NCBI GenBank assembly: GCA_937980205.1
Contig: CALJKW010000042.1
Location: forward strand, 124,001 to 188,000
DNA: 64,000 nt
Reading direction: 5' to 3'
Origin: an uncultured Myxococcales bacterium
GTDB taxonomy: Bacteria; Myxococcota; Myxococcia; Myxococcales; Myxococcaceae
Each line of letters opens with the position of its first letter. Position 1 is the stretch's first letter. Made by a program: the position numbers and the translations under genes. The notes below the pieces were generated by a model that saw only the letters and a program-made list of their open reading frames with translations, made no database searches and was not told the DNA's origin. Of this stretch, positions 1 through 8,996 are shown in pieces.

Positions 1-1
1 C

Positions 2-3000
2 GAGGCCGACCGCGCGGTGGCGTTCTACGAGAAGGCCCGCGAGATTCAGCCGGAGATCGGCAACCGCGCGCTGCCGGCGCTCGATCGCATCTACGGCAAC
101 CTGGGCCAGTACGAGCAGCAGGCCGGGGTGCTCGACGCGCTGGCGTCGATCGCTCCAGAGGCGCAGGAGCGCGTGGCGCTGCTCTTCCGGCTCGGTCAGC
201 TCGCGATGGAGAAGCTCGACAGCCCCGACCGCGCGGCCGCGGCGTTCGAGAAGATCCTCGGCATCGATCCGAAGCACCTGCCTTCGTTGCGCGCGCTCGA
301 GCAGCTCTACGACAGCGCGCAGACGCACGAGAAGCTGTACCGCGTGCTCGAGGCGCAGAAGGAAGGGGCTCAGGGCGCGGAGCGCGAGCGCATCCTCCAG
401 CGCATCGCGAGCGTCGCCGCCGAAGGGCTCGGCAACGTCGAGGAGTCGATCAACGTCTACCGCGAGCTGCTCGCGAAGAACCCGCGCAACGAGCAGGCGT
501 TCGCGCAGCTCGAGAAGCTGCTCGACAAGGCGGGGCAGCACGCCGAGCTGTTCGAGCTGCTCAAGGGCAAGCTGACCGTCACCGTCGACCCGCGCGAGCT
601 CGTGCGGCTGAACGAGAAGGTCGGCCGCGTGCTGTTCCAGCAGCTCGGCAAGGCGGAAGAGGCGATCGCGTACTTCAAGGCCGCGCTCGAGCGCGACGCG
701 CGCCACCGCGGCGCGCTGGAGTGCCTGCGCGACATCTTCGAGCAGATGGAGCGCAAGGACGATCTCGTCATCGTCCTGCGCCGCCTCATTCCGCTGCAGG
801 AGGACGCGACGGGCGTGAAGGGCCTGCGCATTCGCCTGGGCGAGGTGCTCGCGCAGGGTGGCCGTCGCGAAGAGGCGCTGGACGCGGCCCGCCGCGCGCT
901 CGAGGTCGAGCCGCACGCGGTGCCGGAGCTCGAGCGGGTCGTGAACATCTTCATGACGCTCAAGGCGTACCCGGACGCGGTGCGCGCCCTCGAGCTCAAG
1001 AGCACGGTGTTCCAGACGCTGGAAGACCGCGAGGCGGCGGTCGCCACGATGTTCCAGGTCGCCGACCTGTGGACGGACACGGCACACAAGCCCGAGGCGT
1101 CGGGCCCGGCGCTCGAGCGGATCCTCGAGATCGATCCCTCGAACCGCGTGGCGTACGAGCGGGCGCTCAAGCTCTACAGCTCGGTCAACGACTGGCGCGC
1201 GTACACGACGGCGATGGACCGCTACCTCGCGAACCTCGTCACCGACGAGGAGAAGGTGGCGAGCCTCAAAGAGCTCGCGCAGGTGCAGGAGCAGCGGCTC
1301 GGCCAGAAGGACGTCGCGTTCCTGAAGCTGTTGCGCGCGGTCGAGCTCGCTCCGGCGGACCACGAGCTGCGCGAGCAGGTCGAGCGGCTGGCGGACGAGA
1401 CGGAAGGGTACGAAGAGCTCGCGACGGCGTACGAGCACGTGGCGGACAACGTGCCGCGCGGGCCGCTCGCCGAGCGGCTGTACCTGGTGCTCGCGAAGGT
1501 GCAGAGCGAGAAGCTCAACGACATGCCCGGCGCGGAAGCGTCGCTGCGCAAGATCCTCGAGTTCGACCCCACGAACGAGATCGCGCTCGACACGCTGGCG
1601 CAGCTCTTCTCGGGCCGCGGCAAGGACAAGGAGTACATCGTCGCGCTCGAGCAGAAGCTCGAGGCGGCGGGCTCGATCGAGCGGCGCAAGGAGATCTTGC
1701 GCGAGATCGCCCGCGTCTTCGCCGAGCGGATGAACAACCCGCGCGAGGCTCAAGGCGCCCTCGAGCGGGCGCTCGAGCTCGAGCCCGACGCGCAGACGCT
1801 GCAGAGCCTCATCGCGCTGCAGCGGGCGGGAGAGGACTTCGCCGGCGTCGCGAACTCGCTGTTGCGAATGCGCGACATCGCGGCGACTCCCGAGGAGCGC
1901 TCGCAGATCCAGGTCGAGGTCGCGCAGCTCTACGAGCGCGACCTGAAGGACGACGAGTCGGCGATCGAGGGCTACCGCCAGGCGCTCGAGTTCGACCCGG
2001 CGAACCTCAACGCGCTCAACGCGCTCGAGCAGCTGTACACGCGGCTCAACCGGCCGGCCGAGCTGCTCGCGGTCTACGAGCGGCAGATCGAGCTGTCGGA
2101 GGACTACCGCGAGAAGGTGAAGGTGCTCTTCAAGAGCGCGGCGATCTGGGAGGACACGTACCAGAACCTCGCGAACGCCGATCAGTGCATCGAGGGCGTG
2201 CTCACGATCGACTCGCAGAACCTGCAGGCGATCAAGACGCTCGAGCGGCTGCGCAAGGCGCAAGGCCGGTGGGACGAGCTCATCGGCGTCGTCGATCGCC
2301 ACATCCAGCTGCTCTCGCACCCGGCGGAGAAGGCCGAGCTGTGCGTGGAGATGGGCGACATCTTCCACCAGCAGCTCAAGCAGGTGGACCGCGCGGTGAC
2401 GGCGTACCACCAGGCGCTCGAGCTCGACCCGCGCTGCCGCCCGGCGATGCACGCGCTCGGCATGCTGTACGAGCGCTCGGGCAACTGGCCCTTCGCGCTC
2501 GACATGCTCGAGAAAGAGGCGATCGCCGCGGGCAACACGGCGGACGCGGTCGAGCTGTTCCACCGCATGGGCAAGATCAACGAGGACATGTTGATCGACC
2601 CGGCGTCGGCGAAGCGCTGCTACCTCGAGGCGCTGAAGATCGACCCCGGCTACCTGCCGTGCATCCGCTCGCTCAAGGGCATCTACGAGATCGAGAAGGA
2701 CTGGGACTCGTTCGAGAAGGCGCTCGTCCAGGAGGCCGAGCAGACCGAGGACCAGTACGAGAAGAGCAAGGCGTTCGTCGAGGTCGCGCGGTACTACCTC
2801 GAGCGCAAAGAAGACCGCGAGACGTCGACGCGCTTCTACGAAGAGGCGCTGAGGCTGGCGCCGGACAGCGCGGACGCCGCGAAGCCGCTCGCCGACGTGT
2901 ACGTCGCGCGGGAAGACTGGCCGAAGGCCGAGAAGATGCTCGACATCGTCGTGCTGCGCATGTCGGAGCGCGCTGCCGAGGATCAGGACGGGTCGATCGC

Positions 3001-5146
3001 GCGCGAGCTGTGCCGCCAGGCGTACCGCTTAGGCTACGTCTGCGAGAAGCTCGGCAAGAAGGACAAGGCGCTCAAGTGCTACGAGCGCGCGTGGCAGCTC
3101 GACGCGACGTACCTGCCGGCGCTCGAGGGCCTGGGCAACCTGCTCGTGCAGGCGAAGCGGTTCGACGAGGCGCTCAAGGTCTACCAGACCATCCTCATTC
3201 ACCACCGCGACGACCTGACGGATCTCGAGGTGGTCGAGATCTACTGGACGCTCGGCGACGTGCACCTGCAGATGCGGCAGCTCGACCGCGCGCAGAACCA
3301 CTTCGAGAAGGCGCTGGGCATCGACCCGGGCCACGAGCCGAGCTTGCGGTCGATGATCGCGATCGCGGATCAGACGAACGCGTTCGAGAAGTCGGCGGAG
3401 CTGCGGCAGGGGCTGCTCAAGGTCCTCGACGACGAGCCGAAGTACCTCGTGGCGATCGAGCTCGGAAAGATCGCGAAGGAGAAGCTCAACGACGCCCACA
3501 CGGCGATCGACGCGTACATCCAGGCGAGCAAGCTCAAGCCCGACGCGCTCGACGTGCTCGACGCGCTGTACGTGCTGTACCGCGAGACGCGGCAGGCTCC
3601 GAAGGCGGGCGAGACGCTGGAGAAGATGCTCGCCGTCCCCGCGCTGAAGGAGGACAAGCAGCGCCTCAAGCGGGTGTGGTTCGCGCTCGGCGAGATCGCG
3701 CGCGACGAGCTGAACGAGGTCGACAAGGCCGAAGCCGCCTTCAACGCGGCGCTCGACGCGGACTGGCACTTCATCGAGGCGTTCAGCGCGCTCGAGGCGA
3801 TGCTGGGCAAGAACAAGATGTGGCAGTCGCTCGAGCAGAACTACCACCGCATGATCAAGCGCATGCCGAAGGGGCCCGAGACGCACGCGGCCCGCATGGC
3901 GCTGTTCCAGGCGATGGGCGATCTGTACCAGCACAAGCTCAAGCGCCCGGACGCGGCGGTCGAGGTGTTCAAGGTCGTCGCGATGGGCCTGCCGGAGGAC
4001 GCGGCGATTCAGGAGAAGTTCGCCGAGCTCGCCTCGCAGCAGCAGGGCTACGAGGAGAGCGCGATGGAGGCGTACCGGCGCGCGCTGCCGGCGACGTCGA
4101 ACCCGGGCAAGGTGGCGAGCGCGCTGGCCGAGCTGGCGGCGCGGCGCAAGGACTACGACTCGGCGTGGCTGGCGGCGCAGGTCGTGAGCGGGCTCATCGG
4201 CGACGTCGGGCCGAACGAGCGCGAGATCCTCACGAAGCTGACTCCGTACGCGAAGAAGAAAGAGGTCGCGCAGCGGGCGCTGACCGACCGGCTGTGGCAC
4301 TCGCACCTGTTCCACCCGAGGGTGCGCGGCCCGATCAGCGAGCTGATGGCGATCCTCTACGAGTACGCGCGGCACATCTACAAAGAGGACTTCGCGAAGT
4401 ACCAGATCGACAAGCGGCGGCACTTCATCGACGTCAACACGGCGCAGGAGTACCAGATCCACCACTTCCGCTACGTGTCGCGCATCCTGGGCATGGAGGG
4501 CGTGTCGCTGTTCTCGCCGTACCTCGCGGTCACGCGCGAGCGCATGGCGAAGAAGACGACCGAGCCGGCGCCGGAGCCGATGATCGGCGTCGAGATCTGC
4601 CACACCGAGCCGGCGTGCCTGAAGGTCGGCGGGAAGTTCTTCTCCGAGACCGGTCAGAAAGAGGTCTACTACATGCTCGGTCGGTCGCTCGCGCTGCTGC
4701 GGCCCGAGCTCGCGCTCTCGCAGCGGCTCTCGGCCGAGCGGCTCGAGGCGGTGTTCCAGGCGGCGCTGTCGCTGTCGGTCGATCGCTTCCGCTTCACGGC
4801 GGACCCGCGCGCGCTCGACACCGAGCGGCGCACGCTCGAGAAGACGCTGCCCGAGCCCGCACGCGCGGCGCTGTCGCGCGTGACGAAGGAGTACGTGAAG
4901 ACGGCGACTCCGAACGACCTGCGGAACTACCTCGAGGGCGCCGAGCTGTCGGCCGTGCGCACGGGCATGTTCGTCGCGGGCGAGATCGAGCCGGTGAAGA
5001 AGATGGTGCTCGGCGAGAACGGCGCGGCGTTCCGCGTGCAGCCGCGGTCGAAGATCAGGGATCTGATGGTCTTCGCGCTCGGTGAGGACCTGCACGCGCT
5101 GCGTGTCGCGGTGGGAACCCACGTCGAGGTGCTGGCGCGCCGATAG
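2..5146 (+). CDS. gltI: GltI/AgmK-like giant TPR protein (5' end outside window)
   Basis: The reading frame is open from the first bases of the window and the first residues already fit a TPR helix, so the true start lies upstream; a GTG at 17 is only the first in-frame start codon. The visible 1,714 residues are mostly tetratricopeptide repeats (A-L-x-x-D-P patterns about every 34 residues up to roughly residue 1380), followed by a non-TPR C-terminal domain of about 300 residues. In Myxococcus xanthus the very large TPR protein AgmK (GltI) is encoded next to AgmX (GltJ), and the next gene here is a clear GltJ, so I assign GltI. It would act in the periplasmic or envelope part of the gliding complex. 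No signal peptide can be judged because the N-terminus is missing. Another giant TPR protein is the alternative; the neighbour makes GltI much more likely. Confidence 0.75.
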   Translation, partial: EADRAVAFYEKAREIQPEIGNRALPALDRIYGNLGQYEQQAGVLDALASIAPEAQERVALLFRLGQLAMEKLDSPDRAAAAFEKILGIDPKHLPSLRALEQLYDSAQTHEKLYRVLEAQKEGAQGAERERILQRIASVAAEGLGNVEESINVYRELLAKNPRNEQAFAQLEKLLDKAGQHAELFELLKGKLTVTVDPRELVRLNEKVGRVLFQQLGKAEEAIAYFKAALERDARHRGALECLRDIFEQMERKDDLVIVLRRLIPLQEDATGVKGLRIRLGEVLAQGGRREEALDAARRALEVEPHAVPELERVVNIFMTLKAYPDAVRALELKSTVFQTLEDREAAVATMFQVADLWTDTAHKPEASGPALERILEIDPSNRVAYERALKLYSSVNDWRAYTTAMDRYLANLVTDEEKVASLKELAQVQEQRLGQKDVAFLKLLRAVELAPADHELREQVERLADETEGYEELATAYEHVADNVPRGPLAERLYLVLAKVQSEKLNDMPGAEASLRKILEFDPTNEIALDTLAQLFSGRGKDKEYIVALEQKLEAAGSIERRKEILREIARVFAERMNNPREAQGALERALELEPDAQTLQSLIALQRAGEDFAGVANSLLRMRDIAATPEERSQIQVEVAQLYERDLKDDESAIEGYRQALEFDPANLNALNALEQLYTRLNRPAELLAVYERQIELSEDYREKVKVLFKSAAIWEDTYQNLANADQCIEGVLTIDSQNLQAIKTLERLRKAQGRWDELIGVVDRHIQLLSHPAEKAELCVEMGDIFHQQLKQVDRAVTAYHQALELDPRCRPAMHALGMLYERSGNWPFALDMLEKEAIAAGNTADAVELFHRMGKINEDMLIDPASAKRCYLEALKIDPGYLPCIRSLKGIYEIEKDWDSFEKALVQEAEQTEDQYEKSKAFVEVARYYLERKEDRETSTRFYEEALRLAPDSADAAKPLADVYVAREDWPKAEKMLDIVVLRMSERAAEDQDGSIARELCRQAYRLGYVCEKLGKKDKALKCYERAWQLDATYLPALEGLGNLLVQAKRFDEALKVYQTILIHHRDDLTDLEVVEIYWTLGDVHLQMRQLDRAQNHFEKALGIDPGHEPSLRSMIAIADQTNAFEKSAELRQGLLKVLDDEPKYLVAIELGKIAKEKLNDAHTAIDAYIQASKLKPDALDVLDALYVLYRETRQAPKAGETLEKMLAVPALKEDKQRLKRVWFALGEIARDELNEVDKAEAAFNAALDADWHFIEAFSALEAMLGKNKMWQSLEQNYHRMIKRMPKGPETHAARMALFQAMGDLYQHKLKRPDAAVEVFKVVAMGLPEDAAIQEKFAELASQQQGYEESAMEAYRRALPATSNPGKVASALAELAARRKDYDSAWLAAQVVSGLIGDVGPNEREILTKLTPYAKKKEVAQRALTDRLWHSHLFHPRVRGPISELMAILYEYARHIYKEDFAKYQIDKRRHFIDVNTAQEYQIHHFRYVSRILGMEGVSLFSPYLAVTRERMAKKTTEPAPEPMIGVEICHTEPACLKVGGKFFSETGQKEVYYMLGRSLALLRPELALSQRLSAERLEAVFQAALSLSVDRFRFTADPRALDTERRTLEKTLPEPARAALSRVTKEYVKTATPNDLRNYLEGAELSAVRTGMFVAGEIEPVKKMVLGENGAAFRVQPRSKIRDLMVFALGEDLHALRVAVGTHVEVLARR

Positions 5147-5253
5147 AGGTAACGGCCCGCCGAAGTATTGGCGCGTCGGTGCTCTCTCCTGTAGGGGAAG
5201 GTGATGCACGGCCCGGGCTCGGAACCGGATGCCACTTTCTGGCGTCCGTCAGC

Positions 5254-5282
5254 TTGACCACTCGGGTGCACACTCCTACGCT
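5254..5282 (+). promoter_or_regulatory. Sigma70-type promoter for gltJ
   Basis: TTGACC (5254-5259), a 17-nt spacer and TACGCT (5277-5282) lie 12 nt before the gltJ ATG at 5295. The -35 matches consensus at five of six positions and the -10 keeps the key T1, A2 and T6. Transcription would start only a few bases before the ATG. It sits in the 148-nt gap after gltI, so gltJ can probably be expressed separately from gltI. Confidence 0.5.
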
Positions 5283-5294
5283 TCGAGAGTTTCA

Positions 5295-7505
5295 ATGAGA
5301 TTCGTCTGCGACAGCTGCCGCGCGCAGTACATGATCAGCGATGAGAAGGTTGGCCCCAAAGGGGTCAAGGTCCGCTGCAAGAAGTGCGGATACGTCATCC
5401 TGGTCAAGAAGGCTGACGCGAATGGCCATGCCGGTGAAAGCCGGGCCGGAGAGGCGAGCCGCGGTGGCGGCAAGCACGCCGCTCCTCCGCCGGCCGCGCC
5501 CGTGCCGCTCTCGAATGATCCCGACGACGCGCTGGCGACGCAGGTGCTGCAGAACCCGCTGACGGGGCCCTCGGCGACGCTGCCGACGGGCGACGACAGC
5601 ATGACGGCGCCGGGCATCAACGAAGAGAAGACGTCGCAGATGCCGGCGCAGGGCGCGGGCCTGCTCGACGCGAGCGAAGACGAGATCGGCGCGGTGTTCG
5701 ACCAGGTGCTGAACTCGGGCGCGCACTCGATTCCGAAGGGCGCGAAGGGCGAAGAGAAGACCGAGCTCGACATGCCGGCGAAGCTGGGCGGCGAGCAGGA
5801 TGATCGCCTCTCGACGCGCGTCATCGACGCGGACGTCGTCAAGAAGCTCGCGGAAGAGACGGGGAACGGCGCCGGCGAGGCGAAGAACGGCAACGGCCAC
5901 GCTGGTTCCAAAGAAGCAGGGGCGAAGGAAGTTCCGAAGACCGACTGGTTCGTCGCGATCGACGACAAGCAGACCGGCCCGCTCACGCTCGACAAGATCA
6001 AAGAGCACTGGGAGCGCGGAGAGATCGGCCCCGACTCGCTGTGCTGGCGCGCGGGCTTCTCCGACTGGATTCCGGTGAGCGAAGTGGCGGACCTCGCGGC
6101 CGAGCTGGCGCCGCGTCCGGCGAAGCCGGTGATGGTGGCTCCGGTCACCGTCGGCGGCGGCATGCCCGGCGGAGCGGTGGTGAGCGTGCCGGTGGAGTCG
6201 GCGTTCTCCGCGGGCGGCGTGATGAAGTCGGTGCGCAGCGAGGTGCAGGTCCCGCTCGCGGCCGCGGCTCCGGAAGAGACGGGAAGCTGGAGGCCCTCTG
6301 CGGCTTCGGCGCTCGCCTCGCTGGTGAAGGAAGAGATGGAGGCGCTGGCGAAGCCGCCTCCGAAGGGCGTCGAGCCCAGCGACGTTCCCGAGGTGTCGAC
6401 GGGCGGGCTGTTGTCGGATCTGCCCGAGGCGTCGGTCGTGGCCCCGAAGGCCGCGAAGGGGATGAACGGTCACTCGAACCCGGCGGCGGCGGTGGTGCCG
6501 GCTCCGGGAGAGATGACCGCGGCGCACGGGCCGAAGAACCCGTACATCGCGAACCCCGGCGCGACGTACTCGTCGCCGGCGGTCACGCAGTACCGGCCTC
6601 CGTCGGACAACAAGACCGCGATCATCGCGATCATCGCGCTGTCGGTGGTGGCCGTGCTCGGCATCGCCGCGTTCGTGATCGTGAACGTGATGAAGCCGCA
6701 GCCGCAGCCGGTGGCGCAGAACACGCCGCCGCTGGCGCAGCCGATCGCGCAGAACATGCCGCCGGTTCAGCCGAACACGAACGCGCAGCCGAACGTGGCG
6801 CAGCCGCCGCCGGCGCAGCCGAACGCGAACACCGCGGGGCAGAACCCGCCGCCGGGGCAGCCGGCTCCGAACGGGACGGTGGCCCAGCCGCCTCCGCCGC
6901 AGCCGAACCCGAATACGCAGGCGGCGAACACGCAGCCGGTGAAGCCGACGGCGCCGAAGCCGATCGGCGCCCCGAAGGCGTCGGACAAGGTCGAGAAGCC
7001 CGTCGCGGTCGCGGAGAAGCCGCCGAAGGAAGAGAAGCCGTCGAAGCCGGTCGCGGAGCCCAAAGGCAACGACGACGAGTTCGCGGCGGCGTTTGGTGGC
7101 GGCGGCGACACGAAGAAGAAGGAGACGAAGGCCGAGTCGAAGCCCGCCGAGGAGTCGAGCGGCGGCACGAAGAAGTCGTCGGTCTACATTCCTCCGGCGC
7201 CGGGGCAGGGCGGCAACATCCCCGACGCGCTCGGCCAGTCGGACATCATGGAGGTCGTGAAGGGCAACATCGGCCCCATCAAGAAGTGCGTCGACGAGCA
7301 GAAGGCCAAGGAGCCGGGCACGTCGGGCAAGCTGGTGATGAAGTGGACCGTGCTCACCAGCGGGAAGACGGCGAAGGTCGAGGTCGTCTCCGAAGAGTTC
7401 AAGTCGACGTACCTCGCCGGGTGCGTGGGTGGCCTCATCAAGGGCTGGACGTTCCCCAAGCACAAGACCCAGGGCGATCCGATCGTCTTCCCCTTCAAGT
7501 TCTGA
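5295..7505 (+). CDS. gltJ: GltJ/AgmX gliding motility protein (zinc ribbon, GYF, TM, TonB-like C-terminus)
   Basis: This 736-residue protein has the full GltJ architecture. An N-terminal zinc ribbon (Cys5, Cys8, Cys28, Cys31, MJ0042 type) is followed by a linker and a GYF_2 domain at about residues 216-265. One transmembrane helix lies at about 440-465, followed by a long Pro/Gln/Asn-rich periplasmic linker. The C-terminal domain (about 640-736) is the AgmX/PglI TonB-like fold and ends in an aromatic-rich FPFKF tail. In M. xanthus GltJ joins the cytoplasmic MglA-linked side of the focal adhesion to the periplasmic Glt complex; the zinc ribbon and GYF domain are its cytoplasmic switch elements. 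The start at 5295 is chosen because the zinc ribbon begins directly there; an upstream in-frame start at 5229 would add 22 residues unlike the family. It lies directly after gltI. Confidence 0.88.
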   Translation: MRFVCDSCRAQYMISDEKVGPKGVKVRCKKCGYVILVKKADANGHAGESRAGEASRGGGKHAAPPPAAPVPLSNDPDDALATQVLQNPLTGPSATLPTGDDSMTAPGINEEKTSQMPAQGAGLLDASEDEIGAVFDQVLNSGAHSIPKGAKGEEKTELDMPAKLGGEQDDRLSTRVIDADVVKKLAEETGNGAGEAKNGNGHAGSKEAGAKEVPKTDWFVAIDDKQTGPLTLDKIKEHWERGEIGPDSLCWRAGFSDWIPVSEVADLAAELAPRPAKPVMVAPVTVGGGMPGGAVVSVPVESAFSAGGVMKSVRSEVQVPLAAAAPEETGSWRPSAASALASLVKEEMEALAKPPPKGVEPSDVPEVSTGGLLSDLPEASVVAPKAAKGMNGHSNPAAAVVPAPGEMTAAHGPKNPYIANPGATYSSPAVTQYRPPSDNKTAIIAIIALSVVAVLGIAAFVIVNVMKPQPQPVAQNTPPLAQPIAQNMPPVQPNTNAQPNVAQPPPAQPNANTAGQNPPPGQPAPNGTVAQPPPPQPNPNTQAANTQPVKPTAPKPIGAPKASDKVEKPVAVAEKPPKEEKPSKPVAEPKGNDDEFAAAFGGGGDTKKKETKAESKPAEESSGGTKKSSVYIPPAPGQGGNIPDALGQSDIMEVVKGNIGPIKKCVDEQKAKEPGTSGKLVMKWTVLTSGKTAKVEVVSEEFKSTYLAGCVGGLIKGWTFPKHKTQGDPIVFPFKF

Positions 7506-7553
7506 CGCGGACCGCCACTTCGGCCCGATCTCTTCGTCGGACTCTTGCGGTCC

Positions 7554-7593
7554 GTGCTCACGGCCAAACAACGGCCGCTCCGCGCGGTCCTCG
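7554..7593 (+). repeat. Intergenic repeat family A, copy 1 (core)
   Basis: The core GTGCTCACGGCC-aaacaac-GGCCG forms a 5-bp stem (7561-7565 with 7573-7577) and a 7-nt loop, then CTCCGCGCGGT. The same 39-40 nt recurs almost identically at 26354-26393 and in a covarying form at 63227-63266. It lies in the 279-nt gap between gltJ and the next lipoprotein gene. Confidence 0.65.
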
Positions 7594-7709
7594 CGCGGTC
7601 CTCGACCTCGACGCGAATCGACGCTCCGGGTTTGGGCGAATTGGGGCGCCGCTCCGCGCGGTCTTTGCGCGCTCCTCGACCGCGGGGTTGGGCGAATTTG
7701 GGGCTCCGC
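7577..7709 (+). repeat. Degenerate tandem duplication in the gltJ downstream gap
   Basis: Two imperfect units of about 60-75 nt begin CTCCGCGCGGTC (about 7578 and 7652), continue through a TCCTCGACC block, and end in GGGTTTGGGCGAATTGGGG and GGGTTGGGCGAATTTGGGG. No convincing ORF lies here; the 7506-7784 gap holds this duplication, the family A repeat above, and the ribosome-binding hairpin of the next gene. Confidence 0.5.
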
Positions 7710-7758
7710 TCGTAACTCTGCGGTGTTCCCGATGCGCACGGATGGCGCGGTGATTATT

Positions 7759-7780
7759 CCCTCCGCCTCAAGGAGGGAGG
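7759..7780 (+). promoter_or_regulatory. Very strong Shine-Dalgarno inside a hairpin before a TTG start
   Basis: CCCTCC (7759-7764) can pair with GGAGGG (7772-7777) across a 7-nt loop. The second arm is part of the Shine-Dalgarno AGGAGGGAGG (7771-7780), which precedes a TTG start at 7785. The pairing would hide the ribosome site and could tune translation, though strong SD sequences easily form chance stems. Confidence 0.35.
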
Positions 7781-7784
7781 TCAC

Positions 7785-8411
7785 TTGAAACGTTTCGCAG
7801 TCGTAACGCTGCTGTGCGTTGGATGCGGTGGTGGCCTGCCGTTCCTGGACACCGATGGCGGGTCCAACACCGATGGCGGTTCGACGGATGCCGGCTCCGA
7901 CGCCGGCATGACGTTCATGTGCGACGCCATGGCTTCGCAGCCGGGCGGCTGCGCCTATGGCGAGTACTGCAACGCGAGCAATCGCCAGTGCCGTGACGTC
8001 GCGGTCGGCACGTGCAGCAACTTCTCGAGCACGCACTCCACGAAGCAGTGGAACGTCACCACGAGCACCGGCCCCATCATCTACGAGGGCATCGACGAGG
8101 CCGTCGACCGGCAGATGGACTGCACCATGGGCACGCCGTTCACCGTCACGCTCAAGGCGTACATGCACACGGGCACGTTCCCCGCGAACAAGAGCAACCT
8201 GCCGGGCTTCTTCTACGTGACCGTCGGCGGCGTGGAGAACGACATCCCGATGAACTACCTGCGCCCGGAGATGGAGTTCTATTCCGTCAGCGCGGACATG
8301 AAGAACGCCACGATGAAGTTCACGCTGTGCTCCACCGTCGCAATGAACTCAATCCAGGCGGCTTTCTACTTCACCGGTGGAAACCCGTTCTGCATGACCC
8401 TGATGAACTGA
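7785..8411 (+). CDS. Small secreted lipoprotein, function unknown
   Basis: A 208-residue protein with a short lipoprotein signal (LLCVGC lipobox, lipidated Cys about residue 14), then a Gly/Ser/Asp/Ala-rich spacer with repeated TDGGS and DAGS units. A Cys-rich globular domain follows (about 10 Cys after residue 44, likely disulfide-bonded). The spacer is typical of myxobacterial surface lipoproteins. The start is TTG with an exceptionally strong Shine-Dalgarno sequence 4 nt upstream, which decides it. The next gene begins 7 nt after the stop, so the two are probably co-transcribed. I recognise no catalytic motif. Confidence 0.7.
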   Translation: MKRFAVVTLLCVGCGGGLPFLDTDGGSNTDGGSTDAGSDAGMTFMCDAMASQPGGCAYGEYCNASNRQCRDVAVGTCSNFSSTHSTKQWNVTTSTGPIIYEGIDEAVDRQMDCTMGTPFTVTLKAYMHTGTFPANKSNLPGFFYVTVGGVENDIPMNYLRPEMEFYSVSADMKNATMKFTLCSTVAMNSIQAAFYFTGGNPFCMTLMN

Positions 8412-8418
8412 GGACACC

Positions 8419-8817
8419 ATGATCGAACTCATCGTGATGGCAGCGCTCGCCAAAGCGCCCGTGATTGCCCCGGACCACAAGCTGAGCTGCCCGACCGGCA
8501 CCAAGCAGGTTCGCACCTCGAGCCTCGTCGCCTGCGACGAGGGCGGGCGCGTCTTCCACGGCCCGTACATCTCGCTCTACGCGGACGGCAAGGTCGAAGC
8601 CGTCGGTCAGAGCGAGCACGGCTTTCGTTCGGGCAAGTGGAGCTTCTACGACGCCAAGGGCACGCTCGTCGGTGAGACCGAGTTCAAGCGCGGCAACTTC
8701 CACGGGCGCCGCGTCTTCTACAACCCGGACGGCTCGCTGAAGAGCGAAGAGACGTACGCGACGGGGCAGCTCGTGACCGTGAGCGGCCCGGGCGGGCCGA
8801 CGCGCACCACGCGCTGA
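8419..8817 (+). CDS. MORN/YwqK-type repeat protein
   Basis: A 132-residue protein whose centre (about residues 45-120) contains three to four copies of the pattern G-x-[YWF]-x-x-[YF]-x-x-D/N-G-x-[LKV], as in MORN or YwqK antitoxin-like repeats. These usually form small beta-hairpin surfaces. The first 12 or so residues are hydrophobic and may be a weak export signal. It follows the preceding lipoprotein gene closely and probably shares its transcript. No partner toxin is visible nearby, so I make no toxin-antitoxin claim. Confidence 0.65.
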   Translation: MIELIVMAALAKAPVIAPDHKLSCPTGTKQVRTSSLVACDEGGRVFHGPYISLYADGKVEAVGQSEHGFRSGKWSFYDAKGTLVGETEFKRGNFHGRRVFYNPDGSLKSEETYATGQLVTVSGPGGPTRTTR

Positions 8818-8996
8818 CGCGCGCGGCCGCGAGGAGAGGGAGTCAGGGAGTGGGGAGCGGGATGCGGCGGACTTTGGCGAGAACGCCTCGCGTCGGAAGA
8901 CGCGGGGCTCGACGGGTGTTGAGGCGGGCAGCGCGCCCCAGGCGCGTTTCTTTTGCTGGCTTTTTCGCGCACCTCTCGTCGAGGATTCACCTGCGA

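Noticed and set aside
721..5085. Second plus-strand frame of 1,454 codons inside gltI
   Set aside because: Arg/Ala/Gly-dominated with no repeats of its own; it is an out-of-frame shadow of the TPR gene.
5292..8168. Long minus-strand frame of 958 codons opposite gltJ, and other long antisense frames (for example 3029-5209, 22960-25155)
   Set aside because: High GC lowers the stop-codon rate on the opposite strand. These frames are Arg/His/Leu-rich, show no domains and lie opposite well-supported genes.
8850..8996. N-terminal extension of the RelA/SpoT-like protein from GTG 8850
   Set aside because: The extra 49 residues are Arg/Gly-rich and unlike any domain, and 8997 is the first ATG at the start of the conserved-looking helical part.
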